NCBI RefSeq assembly: GCF_020514095.1
Contig: NZ_VTKY01000001.1
Location: forward strand, 372,001 to 436,000
Direction of reading: 5' to 3'
Origin: Synechococcus sp. MU1643
GTDB lineage: Bacteria > Cyanobacteriota > Cyanobacteriia > PCC-6307 > Cyanobiaceae
Length of the DNA: 64,000 nt
Under the pieces are notes generated by a model, which saw nothing but the letters and a program-made list of their open reading frames with translations, ran no database searches and was not told the DNA's origin. Shown here in pieces: positions 1-7,822 of this stretch. Within the stretch, counting starts at the first letter, position 1. Every line of letters starts with the position of its first letter. The position numbers and the translations under genes were made by a program.

Positions 1-986
1 ACGGTTTTGCGGCCGAGCCGTCGTTGCAGCTGATCAAAGCCAAGCGGTGTGGCCGCGTTTTGTTGCCAGCAGATCAGCTCGCCGTCGAGAACGCTGCCGG
101 ATGGCAAAGCCTGGGCCACATCCACAAGTTCAGGGAAGCTCTCGTTGACCAGTTCTTCTCCACGGCTCCAGAGGTAGACGCCAGAACCGCGGTGAATCAG
201 CTGACCGCGGATCCCATCCCATTTCCACTCCAGTTGCCAATCTTTTGCAGATGTCTCCTGCAGTCGTTCGGGTTCCAGGGGGCTGGCGAGATAAAAGGGG
301 TACGGCGTGCCACTGGAGCGGTGCTCATCCGGCGTCGCATGGGCGGTGAGTTGATCAAATCGATCAGCGGAGGGCTCAAAGCCCCCCATCAGCCGTTGCA
401 CCACCAAACTTTCCTCGAGATCAAAAGCCTCGGCGATGGCGCGGCTGATTAGTCCCGTCGACACGCCCACACGGAATCCCCCCGTGAGCAACTTGTTGAC
501 GATGAAGTGTTGATCGCGCGGGGTTCGGTGCCAGAGCCAGATCACCGCATTGGCCTGATCGTCATCGCTTCTGGTGCTGATGGCCGGCAGCAGGGTGTCC
601 ATCCACCAGCGCAGGGGCATGTCTCCCTCCCAGCTGGGTAGACCGGGATCGGTTGCTTCAACCCGCTCTTGCACGGCGGGCCAGAGCAGGCTGATGGTTT
701 CGGCTGAGTCGCCCACCTGGCCGTAGCAGTCGTCGATTAGCCAATCCGGCAAACCACCCCGGTCCCGCAGGATGTCGCGCAGTCGGCGACCGGTGATCAA
801 GCGGCGGCGGCGTTTGCCCAACAGCAGCGTCAACGCCCAAGCCGCTTCCCCTGGATCGACCCCCTGAAAGTGATCCACCAGCGCCCGCACCTTGGCCTTG
901 GTGCCCGTGACCTGATCCAGCTGATTGAACAGGTCCTGAAAGGCCCGCATGCGCGCTTGAACGGGATGGATGAAATGCACCGCCAT
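1..986 (-). CDS. ATP-dependent DNA ligase (3' part off the left edge)
   Basis: The reading frame starts at ATG 986 and runs leftward off the window without a stop, so about 328 N-terminal residues are visible. An N-terminal helical DNA-binding-type region of about 230 residues (including QLDQVTGTKAKVRAL) precedes the nucleotidyltransferase motif I EWKWDGIRGQL. K255 in KWDG is the lysine expected to be adenylated. LDGELIAW further on is the next ligase motif. This is the bacterial ATP-dependent ligase that accompanies an MBL exonuclease, and such an exonuclease gene lies just to the right on the same strand. The other partners of that repair set (Lhr-like helicase, PdeM nuclease) are not in the window and could lie to the left. 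The family call is firm; the C-terminal OB domain is not visible. Confidence 0.92.
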   Translation of the reverse strand, partial: MAVHFIHPVQARMRAFQDLFNQLDQVTGTKAKVRALVDHFQGVDPGEAAWALTLLLGKRRRRLITGRRLRDILRDRGGLPDWLIDDCYGQVGDSAETISLLWPAVQERVEATDPGLPSWEGDMPLRWWMDTLLPAISTRSDDDQANAVIWLWHRTPRDQHFIVNKLLTGGFRVGVSTGLISRAIAEAFDLEESLVVQRLMGGFEPSADRFDQLTAHATPDEHRSSGTPYPFYLASPLEPERLQETSAKDWQLEWKWDGIRGQLIHRGSGVYLWSRGEELVNESFPELVDVAQALPSGSVLDGELICWQQNAATPLGFDQLQRRLGRKT

Positions 987-1069
987 CCTGACAAGACATT
1001 TTGTGAGCAGTGCTGGAAATCCGGCGCAGACTTGTGTTGATCTGAGCGACAGCTTTCTGAATCAGCCGG

Positions 1070-1330
1070 ATGGCACTTCTCTGGGACAACCTGGCGCAAC
1101 AACTGGACACTGTCCGCGCCACTGAGTCAGCAACTGCCGTGGTGACTCCTGCGGCTGTTCCGGAAACAGCGGAGGATCCTTCCGACCGTCAACGTCGACT
1201 GCAGAAGGCACTTGAAGCCATTAAAGACAGCGGCAACGCCATGATGATCGAGTCGCTCAATGCCGCGATTGAAGGCCGTCAGGCGAATCTCAAACTTCCC
1301 GAGCTGCCGGACGGCATCGCCAAGTTTTAG
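1070..1330 (+). CDS. Small conserved-type hypothetical protein (86 aa)
   Basis: This is an 86-residue protein of unknown function, with no signal peptide or membrane segment. It has an Ala/Pro/Thr-rich linker (about residues 17-37) followed by a predicted helical charged segment (DRQRRLQKALEAIKDSG) and a Leu/Pro-rich tail ending PDGIAKF. It sits on the opposite strand between the ligase and exonuclease genes, and its stop overlaps the exonuclease stop by 4 nt. Its placement inside a ligase-exonuclease pair is the only functional hint, and that is weak because it is transcribed the other way. It is probably real because codon use matches the neighbours and it fills the gap exactly. Confidence 0.7.
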   Translation: MALLWDNLAQQLDTVRATESATAVVTPAAVPETAEDPSDRQRRLQKALEAIKDSGNAMMIESLNAAIEGRQANLKLPELPDGIAKF

Positions 1331-2313
1331 TCGGATTCCCCTTCGAACAGGGTCTCCAGCGGCTCCGCATCCACACCCTCCACCTCCCGCAGGTATCGGG
1401 CCAGGACGTCGCTCTGTCCATGGGTGACGTACACCTTGCGGGCGCCGCTGTCTCGAACGGTCTGGATCAGTCCAGGCCAGTCGGCGTGATCACTGAGCAC
1501 GAACCCCCGCTCGTAGCCCCGGCGGCGTCGGGCACCGCGCACGGCCATCCAGCCGGAGGCAAAGGCTGTTTGGGGTGACTTGAAGCGGCGCATCCAGCTG
1601 GAGCGATGGGCTGATGGCGGCGCCAGGATCAATCGACCATGGAGCGGATCCTTGCGGGGCAGTTCGCTGACGGGACGGCTGGGGGTCATGGGAACCCCCG
1701 CATCCCGGTAGTGACGGGTCACGGTCTCCACGGCACCGTGCAGTAGCACTTCCTCTTCCACGCCGATGGCCTTGAGCTCAGCCAGCAAGCGTTGGGCTTT
1801 GCCGAAGGCGTAGCAGAACAGCAGTGACGGCCTGCTGCGATCACCGCTCCACCAGGCATGGATGTCATGGGCTACGTGCGCCCCGCTTTGCCAGCGATAG
1901 ATCGGCATCCCGAAGGTGGCTTCGGTGATCAGCACATCGCAGTGCACCGGTTCAAAGGATTCGCAACTGGGATCGTCATCCCGTTTGTAATCACCGCTGA
2001 CCACCCACACCTCACCCCCCGATTCCAGGCGGATCTGCGCTGAACCGAGCACATGTCCGGCGCTGTGAAACGACACCTTGCATTGCCCCAGCCAGTGTTC
2101 TTCGCCGTAGGCCAACGGGTGAAGCGTGATGTTCTGACCGAGCCTCTGGCGCAGAACCCCTTCACTGGAGGCCACAGCCCAGTATTCCCCGCATCCGGGT
2201 CGGGCGTGGTCGGCATGGGCGTGGGTGATCAGAGCCCGAGGAACTGGACGCCAAGGGTCGACCCAGGCCTTTGCAGCTTGGCAATACAACCCCTCTGGCG
2301 TGCGTTCGATCAA
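1327..2313 (-). CDS. Ligase-associated MBL-fold DNA exonuclease
   Basis: This is a metallo-beta-lactamase/beta-CASP-fold nuclease. The zinc motif HAHADH lies about 30 residues from the likely start, followed by SAGHVLGSAQ, VSGDYKRDDDP, ITEATFG and, near the C-terminus, VLSDHADW and VTHGQ. This motif order matches bacterial ligase-associated 3' exonucleases. The frame is open up to ATG 2385, but that start would overlap the divergent gene at 2357. The family usually begins near LIERTPEGLY, so a TTG at 2313 is the preferred start. It lies downstream of nothing obvious on its strand and upstream of the ATP-dependent ligase, with which it probably works in DNA repair. Confidence 0.88.
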   Translation of the reverse strand: MIERTPEGLYCQAAKAWVDPWRPVPRALITHAHADHARPGCGEYWAVASSEGVLRQRLGQNITLHPLAYGEEHWLGQCKVSFHSAGHVLGSAQIRLESGGEVWVVSGDYKRDDDPSCESFEPVHCDVLITEATFGMPIYRWQSGAHVAHDIHAWWSGDRSRPSLLFCYAFGKAQRLLAELKAIGVEEEVLLHGAVETVTRHYRDAGVPMTPSRPVSELPRKDPLHGRLILAPPSAHRSSWMRRFKSPQTAFASGWMAVRGARRRRGYERGFVLSDHADWPGLIQTVRDSGARKVYVTHGQSDVLARYLREVEGVDAEPLETLFEGESD

Positions 2314-2356
2314 GCTCCGCTGCTGATCGCTGCAGACAGTCTGAAAGCCCCGTGAC

Positions 2357-2614
2357 TTGATCGTGTTTGTCCTGTTTGCGATCAAGCTTCTCGCTGCTGC
2401 TCTGGTTGTTTCAGCCCTCGCTGTGCTCAGTCCTGCTCTAGTTCAGAAAAAGATTCCCAAGGCACAAGGCCACAACCAATGCCCCCTGGGTTACGTCAAC
2501 ACTCTGGGCACCACCTGTACCTCACCGATCTGTTACAAGATGATGCCCACCAATGGTGAAGCCTGCCCCTCCGGCTGGATGAATGTTGGTGCTGGCTACT
2601 GCCGCAAGGAGTAA
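2357..2614 (+). CDS. Small Cys-rich membrane-anchored or secreted protein (85 aa)
   Basis: I do not recognise this family. Residues 3-28 form one hydrophobic segment (FVLFAIKLLAAALVVSALAV) that could be a signal or anchor. The remaining 55 residues are polar and contain five cysteines in a spaced pattern (QC, TTC, PIC, EAC, GYC) with repeated C-P-x-G-[YW] elements (CPLGY, CPSGW), suggesting a small disulfide-stabilised extracytoplasmic domain. TTG 2357 is used as start; GTG 2363 is an alternative. Its stop abuts the stop of the convergent thioredoxin-like gene with no spacer, and that neighbour could plausibly act on thiols in the same compartment (inference). Confidence 0.6.
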   Translation: MIVFVLFAIKLLAAALVVSALAVLSPALVQKKIPKAQGHNQCPLGYVNTLGTTCTSPICYKMMPTNGEACPSGWMNVGAGYCRKE

Positions 2615-3046
2615 TCAGTTCTTTGATTCAGGCCTCAGGCCACTCCAGCGCTCAAGGGTGTTGATCGATTGAACGCCCTCCAGCCGCGTTGATCCGGGCC
2701 TTGTCCATGTAGGGATGGATCGAACGTTTTCATCCCTGCATTGGCTGAGCTGGTCGGGATATTTGTCGGGCAAACCGCATTCCACGTAGTTCAGGCTGCG
2801 ACCGGCCTGTTTGCCGAAGAGTTTCATCTGCTCTTTGCAGGCGGGGCACCAATGGGCCCCAAAAAACTTGGCGCCAACTGTGTTGAGTTGGTCGGCCAAC
2901 TTGATCGTTTGTGCTGTGGATTCCGTTACGGGTTCAGGGATGGGTTGGTTCCAGGGTTTTGCAGCTGCTGCAGTGCACGTTGTCCCCGTCATCGCTGCCA
3001 TCACGATCAGAAGCCTGATGCACTCGGGTTGGGTTACAGGTGCCAT
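2615..3046 (-). CDS. Exported thioredoxin-like protein with CPAC motif
   Basis: From ATG 3046 the 143-residue protein has a hydrophobic signal-like segment (IRLLIVMAAMTG) and then a short thioredoxin-like domain with AKFFGAHWCPACKEQMKLFG. This CPAC active site with the following Lys/Leu-Phe-Gly context resembles the C-terminal thioredoxin domain attached to cyanobacterial VKOR proteins (family knowledge), but the membrane VKOR domain is absent here. SIPTW is the cis-proline-like segment and two further cysteines (VECGL, SQCRD) may form a second disulfide. It lies downstream of nadA on the same strand. A longer frame from 3115 would overlap nadA by 4 nt but would place extra charged residues before the signal, so 3046 is preferred. 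Confidence 0.75.
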   Translation of the reverse strand: MAPVTQPECIRLLIVMAAMTGTTCTAAAAKPWNQPIPEPVTESTAQTIKLADQLNTVGAKFFGAHWCPACKEQMKLFGKQAGRSLNYVECGLPDKYPDQLSQCRDENVRSIPTWTRPGSTRLEGVQSINTLERWSGLRPESKN

Positions 3047-3111
3047 GCAGCGCGGGGTGGATTCTTGAAAATTTATTCGGATCAGATCGATTTCCCTGAT
3101 CCGTTGGCGCG

Positions 3112-4044
3112 TCACCGGCTCATCTCGAGCATGCGCTGCATGGGTTTCATGGCCTTCAGGCGCATCGATTCATTCATCTCGATCGCAGGCGTGAGGGTCT
3201 CAAGGCATGCCTTCAATTTCTTCAGGGTGTTGAGCCGCATGTAGGGGCAGGCATTGCAGCTGCATCCATCGACCCCTGGCACGTCAAGCAGAGTTTTCTC
3301 AGGGACCCGTTGCTGCATCTGGTGCAGGATCCCTGGTTCCGTCAGAACGATGAAGCTGTTGCAGGGGCTCTGTTCGGCGTAATTCAACAGCTTGCTGGTG
3401 GACCCAATGAAATCCGCCAGGTCAAGCAGGTTTTGCTGGCATTCGGGGTGGGCGATGACTTCCGCTGAGGGATGTTCGTGCTTAAGGGCCAGCACGGCTT
3501 CTTCGCTGAAGGTCTCATGAACGATGCAGCGTCCCGGCCAGAGGGTTAGCTCGCGACCGCTCTGTTGTTGAACCCAGCGCCCCAGGTTTTGATCGGGGGC
3601 GAACAGAACGGGCTGATCGGCAGGCAGTTGGTTCACCAGATCAACGGCATTGCTGCTGGTGCAGATCAGATCGCTCTGCGCCTTCACCGCTGCTGTGCAG
3701 TTTATGTAACTCACCACGAAGTGGTCGGGGTGTTTTGCACGAAAGCGGGCGAACTCATCGGCGGGACAGTCGTCCGCAAGGGAGCACCCAGCCTCTAAAT
3801 CTGGCAGCACCACGGTCTTTTCCGGGCTGAGGATCTTGGCGGTCTCTGCCATGAAGTGCACGCCGCAGAACACGATCACGTCTGCATCGGTGCTGGCGGC
3901 CTGGCGCGACAACTCAAGGGAGTCACCAACGAAGTCGGCAATGTCCTGTATTTCCGGTTCCTGGTAGTAGTGCGCCAGGATCACGGCGTTGCGGTCCTGG
4001 CGAAGCCGGTTGATCGCCGCAACAAGGGCGGTGTCAGCGCTCAT
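3112..4044 (-). CDS. nadA: Quinolinate synthase
   Basis: NadA condenses iminoaspartate with dihydroxyacetone phosphate to quinolinate, the second step of de novo NAD synthesis, and uses an oxygen-sensitive [4Fe-4S] cluster. The 310-residue protein shows [47 protein letters not shown] and the C-terminal [13 protein letters not shown] cysteine cluster (C261, C263, C266). These are family hallmarks; I have not assigned which cysteines bind the cluster. Start ATG 4044 gives the normal NadA N-terminus. It is divergent from the metallophosphoesterase, with only a short intergenic gap. Confidence 0.96.
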   Translation of the reverse strand: MSADTALVAAINRLRQDRNAVILAHYYQEPEIQDIADFVGDSLELSRQAASTDADVIVFCGVHFMAETAKILSPEKTVVLPDLEAGCSLADDCPADEFARFRAKHPDHFVVSYINCTAAVKAQSDLICTSSNAVDLVNQLPADQPVLFAPDQNLGRWVQQQSGRELTLWPGRCIVHETFSEEAVLALKHEHPSAEVIAHPECQQNLLDLADFIGSTSKLLNYAEQSPCNSFIVLTEPGILHQMQQRVPEKTLLDVPGVDGCSCNACPYMRLNTLKKLKACLETLTPAIEMNESMRLKAMKPMQRMLEMSR

Positions 4045-4087
4045 CAGGACCGATTCGGGCAGGATGGATACAGCCTAGGCATTCGCT

Positions 4088-4945
4088 CTGAAGCACCTGC
4101 GTCTCGCCATTGCCGGTGATCTGCACGGCGCCTGGGGCGACGCTGATGAACAGCTGCTGCAGCAGCTCAAGCCCGATGCTGTTCTCTTCGTTGGTGATCT
4201 CGCTGATGGGGATCTGCGGCTGACGCGCCGGATCACGCGGCTTCCCTTTCCCGTAGCCGTGATCCTGGGGAACCACGACCGCGGACGGGATCGCAGTGGC
4301 CGCATCCTTGAGCAACAACTTGCTCTGCTCGGCGATTTGCACTGTGCCTGGCGCTCGATCCAATGGCCCGAGCTCCCATTGACGGTTGTGGGTGCGCGTC
4401 CCTGCAGTGCAGGTGGAGGTTTTGACCTGTCGAATGCAGTGGAGGCGGTGTACGGCCCGGTGTCGCTCGAGGCTTCAGCCGAGCGGATCGTGCAGGCCGC
4501 AGCTGATGTTCCCGCTGATCAACCCTTGATCGTGATGGCCCACTGTGGACCCTCTGGGTTGGGATCCGATGCTGCCAGTCCTTGCGGGCGCGATTGGAAG
4601 ACACCGGAGGTGGACTGGGGAGATCAGGATCTGGCCCTCGCCTTGGATCGCATGGCCAAGGGCCGACCTGCCGATCTGGTGATCTTTGGCCACATGCACC
4701 ATGCCCTCAAGCGCGGCTCCGGTTTCCGCCAGAATTTGTTGCGTCATCGCCACGGAACCGCGCTGATCAACGCCGCCTGTGTGCCGCGTTCCGGGGTTGA
4801 TGGGCAAGGGCGGACGCTGTTGCACCTTTCCTGGGCTGAATTCCAGGGTTCCCGTCTCGCTTTGCTCGCCCATCGCTGGTACACCCCCGATGCTGAGTTG
4901 ATCCATCAGGAGCTGTTGCCGATGGATGCTCCGCTGCCGTGCTGA
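4088..4945 (+). CDS. Cyanobacterial metallophosphoesterase, start codon non-canonical
   Basis: This is a calcineurin-like phosphoesterase of the kind found in cyanobacteria and algae (TIGR04168-like; family name from memory). All metal motifs are present in order: AGDLHG, VGDLADGD, LGNHDR, MAHCGPSG and GHMHH. The first two lie upstream of the only canonical start (GTG 4259), so the real start must be further left. In that frame the only candidates after the stop TAG 4076-4078 are CTG codons (4088, 4097). An ATG at 4064 lies in the same frame but is followed four codons later by that TAG. CTG 4088 is used here. Its 3' end overlaps the next gene by 7 nt, suggesting translational coupling. The substrate is unknown. 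Confidence 0.82.
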   Translation: MKHLRLAIAGDLHGAWGDADEQLLQQLKPDAVLFVGDLADGDLRLTRRITRLPFPVAVILGNHDRGRDRSGRILEQQLALLGDLHCAWRSIQWPELPLTVVGARPCSAGGGFDLSNAVEAVYGPVSLEASAERIVQAAADVPADQPLIVMAHCGPSGLGSDAASPCGRDWKTPEVDWGDQDLALALDRMAKGRPADLVIFGHMHHALKRGSGFRQNLLRHRHGTALINAACVPRSGVDGQGRTLLHLSWAEFQGSRLALLAHRWYTPDAELIHQELLPMDAPLPC

Positions 4946-6024
4946 TCTATCTCTGCAGCAGCAGCCATGGCTACGGCCATGCCGCCCGCGATGCTGCAGT
5001 GATGCAGCGCCTGCGCCGCCTACGTCCTGAGTGGACCTTGGTGATGAGCTCGGGTCTGCCCTCCCCTGTGCTGACGCTGCTGTTGGGCGATACAGCAATT
5101 CAGCAACGGATCTGTCAATGGGATGTGGGCATGGTGCAGGCCGATGCGCTTGGTGTGGATTGCGCCGCCACCCTCAGCGCCTTGGATCAGCTGGAGCAAC
5201 GGCTGCCGCACCTGATCGAGGCTGAGATCAACTGGCTGGCGTCCCAGGGGCAGCCGGTTTTGATCGTCGGGGACATTCCTCCGGCCGCGGCCGCCTTGGC
5301 CCAGCGCCTCGATGCACCTTTGGTTTGGATGAGCAATTTCGGTTGGGATGACATTTATGGCCCCTTGGGGGCTGCCTTCCAACGCTGGGCTGACGCTGCC
5401 ACTGAGTCCTACCGCTGCGGTGATCTGCTGCTGCGCTGTCCGTTTGATCTGGCGATGAATTGGGGGTTGCCTGAACGGAGGCTCGGTTTGGTCTGCGCCA
5501 GCCCGCGGTCCGTCCCGGCGGATCTTGAGGTTTTCCTTGATGCCCAGGACGCTCCCCTTGTGTTGGTGGGTTTTGGAGGCCTGGGCTTGTCCCTTTCGCG
5601 GGATCTGTTTCAGATCTGGCCCAACCACCATTTCCTGCTTCCGGCTTCAGCAGATGCCTTGCAAGCGCATAAGTTGGCGGCGCTCCCCAACCTCACGCTT
5701 CTGCCGGATGAGCTGCGTCCCGTTGATGTGCTCGGCCGTTGCTCCCGTTTTATTGGCAAGCCCGGTTTCAGCAGCTTCTGTGAGGCGATGGCCCAAGGGG
5801 TTGGGATGCACGTGGTGGAGCGCAGCGAATTCGCTGAAGCTTCGGCGTTGATGGCTGGTCTGCGTCGCCACGGTCAGCACCGTTGCCTCAGCCGTCAGGA
5901 GCTGGATGCTGGGGCATGGCAGCTGGACCAGCCGTTGATGGCGCCAAGTGACGCCCCTCTTTCTTCATCAGGGGCCTCAGAAGCCGCGCAAGCACTGGTG
6001 AACTGGGTGGAAGATCACTTGTAA
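4939..6024 (+). CDS. Glycosyltransferase-like (GT-B) protein
   Basis: This 361-residue protein starts at GTG 4939, overlapping the phosphoesterase by 7 nt. The N-terminal CSSSHGYGHAARDAAV is a glycine/histidine-rich loop resembling MurG/MGT-type GT-B enzymes and the N-terminal domain of arabinokinase-like proteins. A Rossmann-like second half follows (VLVGFGGLGLS, LPDELRPVDVLGRC) and the acceptor/donor-site segment FIGKPGFSSFCEAMAQGV resembles the K-x-G-[YF]-x-x-x-x-E signature of that fold. Donor and acceptor are unknown. No membrane segment is seen, so it is probably cytosolic or peripheral. Coupling to the phosphoesterase suggests a shared sugar-phosphate pathway (inference). Confidence 0.7.
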   Translation: MLIYLCSSSHGYGHAARDAAVMQRLRRLRPEWTLVMSSGLPSPVLTLLLGDTAIQQRICQWDVGMVQADALGVDCAATLSALDQLEQRLPHLIEAEINWLASQGQPVLIVGDIPPAAAALAQRLDAPLVWMSNFGWDDIYGPLGAAFQRWADAATESYRCGDLLLRCPFDLAMNWGLPERRLGLVCASPRSVPADLEVFLDAQDAPLVLVGFGGLGLSLSRDLFQIWPNHHFLLPASADALQAHKLAALPNLTLLPDELRPVDVLGRCSRFIGKPGFSSFCEAMAQGVGMHVVERSEFAEASALMAGLRRHGQHRCLSRQELDAGAWQLDQPLMAPSDAPLSSSGASEAAQALVNWVEDHL

Positions 6025-6227
6025 TTTTTGGTATTTATCAACACCTTTTTGAGCTGATTTGCTTCCACGTTGATGTCTTGGCCGATTACTTCACTGGCAT
6101 ATATACCTATTGCTTTAAACCTTTGGTTCGAGAAGGTGCATCCGGTGGATTTGTTTCCGCTTGAGCATTTCATCCGCTTCTGATCTGCTCTTCGCCCTTT
6201 CTCGGGCTTGTTCTTTGAACGCTCTTA

Positions 6228-6947
6228 ATGGCTATCTCTACATTCCTCGGTCGTCAGACGCTCTCAGCGGCCGTGATCGTCGGAGTGTTGCCTGTTCTTA
6301 TTTCCCCTCTGCCCGCTCAGGCGAGCCTGCTGCCCCCCTCCTCGCGGGCACAGTTAATTCATACCTCTGATATTCAGCCCAGCCGGGCAATTCCCTACGT
6401 GATCACGCCCGAACGTCGGGCGATGCTCAACACGATCCGCTTCGCTGAAGGCACCTGGAAAGGTGGCCTGGATGTGGGCTATCGAGTGATGTTCGGAGGT
6501 GGCTTGATGCCTTCCTTTGCCCGTCATCCCAACCGGGTGATCTACAGCTCCCGCTACGCCAGTGCAGCTGCCGGGGCCTACCAGTTCATGCCCTTCACCT
6601 GGAACCTGGTTCAGCGAAGCATTGGAGTGCGCGGTTTCGGGCCTGAAGCTCAGGACCAGGGTGCTTTGTTCCTGATTCAGCGGCGCAAAGCCCTGTCTCT
6701 GACCGATACCGGTGTTCTCAGCCCCGTTCTCGCCGCCATGCTGGCTCCCGAGTGGGCCTCATTCCCCACCCTTGCCGGTCGCAGCTACTACGGCCAGCCC
6801 GTCAAGAAATACGCGCGCCTTCGCTCGTTTTACGACGTGAATCTTGCTGAGTTGCGTCGACTGCGTGACGTCAAGCGACAAGCCTTGGTGGCGCCTCCGC
6901 CGGCTCTGTGCACCGGGTCGCGCATCGATTGCGCCACCCGGCTCTGA
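6228..6947 (+). CDS. Secreted lambda-endolysin-like muramidase (GH104 type)
   Basis: This 239-residue protein has a signal peptide (hydrophobic residues about 11-30, cleavage near PAQA-S). Its mature domain follows lambda endolysin R along its length: MLNTIRFAEGTWKGG corresponds to the R catalytic segment WSEGT (E74 here), then VMFGGG, AAAGAYQFMPFTWN (cf. AGRYQLLSRWW) and APEWASFPT (cf. NIWASLPG). It is therefore a predicted lytic transglycosylase acting on periplasmic peptidoglycan. No phage genes flank it and the Sec-type signal is unlike a holin-dependent phage enzyme, so it looks domesticated or cellular. About 200 bp of AT-richer, gene-free sequence precede it and could carry its promoter. 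Confidence 0.85.
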   Translation: MAISTFLGRQTLSAAVIVGVLPVLISPLPAQASLLPPSSRAQLIHTSDIQPSRAIPYVITPERRAMLNTIRFAEGTWKGGLDVGYRVMFGGGLMPSFARHPNRVIYSSRYASAAAGAYQFMPFTWNLVQRSIGVRGFGPEAQDQGALFLIQRRKALSLTDTGVLSPVLAAMLAPEWASFPTLAGRSYYGQPVKKYARLRSFYDVNLAELRRLRDVKRQALVAPPPALCTGSRIDCATRL

Positions 6948-6963
6948 GAAGCCTCGAGAATTT

Positions 6964-7782
6964 TTAAGTCCCTCTGCCTTCGGCGTCGTTCTGCAGCTTT
7001 TGCCCGACGGTGGCCTGGGCAATCAGATAGGCAGCAATGCCCCCGGCGAGGAATCCAACCCCATTGCGCAGCAGGGGCATCACGTCTGAGGTGCGCGTCA
7101 CCACGGGAGCGACGCCAAAGACGCCAAACAGCATCACCCACAGCGGTGAAAGCAGCAGCAACCAGGCCCAGGCGATGGTTTCGCCCTCCTTCCGGGGGTA
7201 GGCGGCAAAGCCAGCAATCAAGCCGCCAAAGATCGAGGTGGTCAGCGTCCACAGCCACTGTTCCTGGGGAAGACCAGGCACCACCTGACAGCCACCCCGG
7301 TCCAGACAGATCTCCACGGCATTGAGGGCATCCAGCACGGCTCCGTCTTCGCCGTGGTCTTTCACGTAGTACTGGTTGCCGTAGCGGGTCTGCAGCTCCA
7401 CCCAGTAGGTGCGCGGCATCATCGCGAAGTAGGCATCGCCAACGTTGAAGTTCAGCAGGTTCCCGCCACGGGGGTCGGCCACCAGCAGCAGGCTGCTTTC
7501 ATCCAGCCCCCAGAACTCGCGTATGGCCAGGCCTGGTGTGCGCTCGTACTGGGTTAACACCCGCATTTTCCAGCCGGTGCGTTCCTCCACATCCGCGAGA
7601 GATGCCTCCAGCTGAGCCCGTTGGGTGTCGCTGAACACCTTGGCGAGGTCGATCACCGGGGTGGGGTGATCCGGCAGCAGCTCTGGGTTGTCGTAGGCCT
7701 CAGCCGGGGTCACCAGAACACCCAGGCTGACCAGAGTCACGACGACAAGGCTCCACAGATGTCGGATGTGATGTGTTCCCAT
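6964..7782 (-). CDS. psb32: TPM-domain thylakoid protein, Psb32-like
   Basis: The 272-residue protein has an N-terminal signal (VVVTLVSLGVLVTPAEA), then a TPM domain of about 150 residues with the typical start VIDLAKVFSDTQRAQLEASL and RTGWKMRVLTQ. Its C-terminal part contains two to three membrane segments (LWTLTTSIFGGLIAGFAAY, WAWLLLLSPLWVMLFGVFG, GVGFLAGGIAAYLIA). This layout matches cyanobacterial Psb32 and plant TLP18.3, which help photosystem II assembly and repair (family knowledge). It overlaps the divergent methyltransferase frame at CATG 7780-7783, where both strands carry ATG. It converges on the GH104 gene with 16 nt between the stops. Confidence 0.85.
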   Translation of the reverse strand: MGTHHIRHLWSLVVVTLVSLGVLVTPAEAYDNPELLPDHPTPVIDLAKVFSDTQRAQLEASLADVEERTGWKMRVLTQYERTPGLAIREFWGLDESSLLLVADPRGGNLLNFNVGDAYFAMMPRTYWVELQTRYGNQYYVKDHGEDGAVLDALNAVEICLDRGGCQVVPGLPQEQWLWTLTTSIFGGLIAGFAAYPRKEGETIAWAWLLLLSPLWVMLFGVFGVAPVVTRTSDVMPLLRNGVGFLAGGIAAYLIAQATVGQKLQNDAEGRGT

Positions 7783-7822
7783 GGAACTGCTGCAGCGACC
7801 GGCATTCTCTCCAATGAAACCG

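Noticed and set aside
6073-6183. 36-codon ORF in the AT-richer leader of the GH104 gene
   Set aside because: Composition is not protein-like, there is no ribosome-binding site, and it lies where a promoter or leader is expected.
6228-6947. GH104 gene as part of a prophage lysis cassette
   Set aside because: No holin, spanin, terminase or integrase nearby, and the protein has a Sec-type signal peptide.
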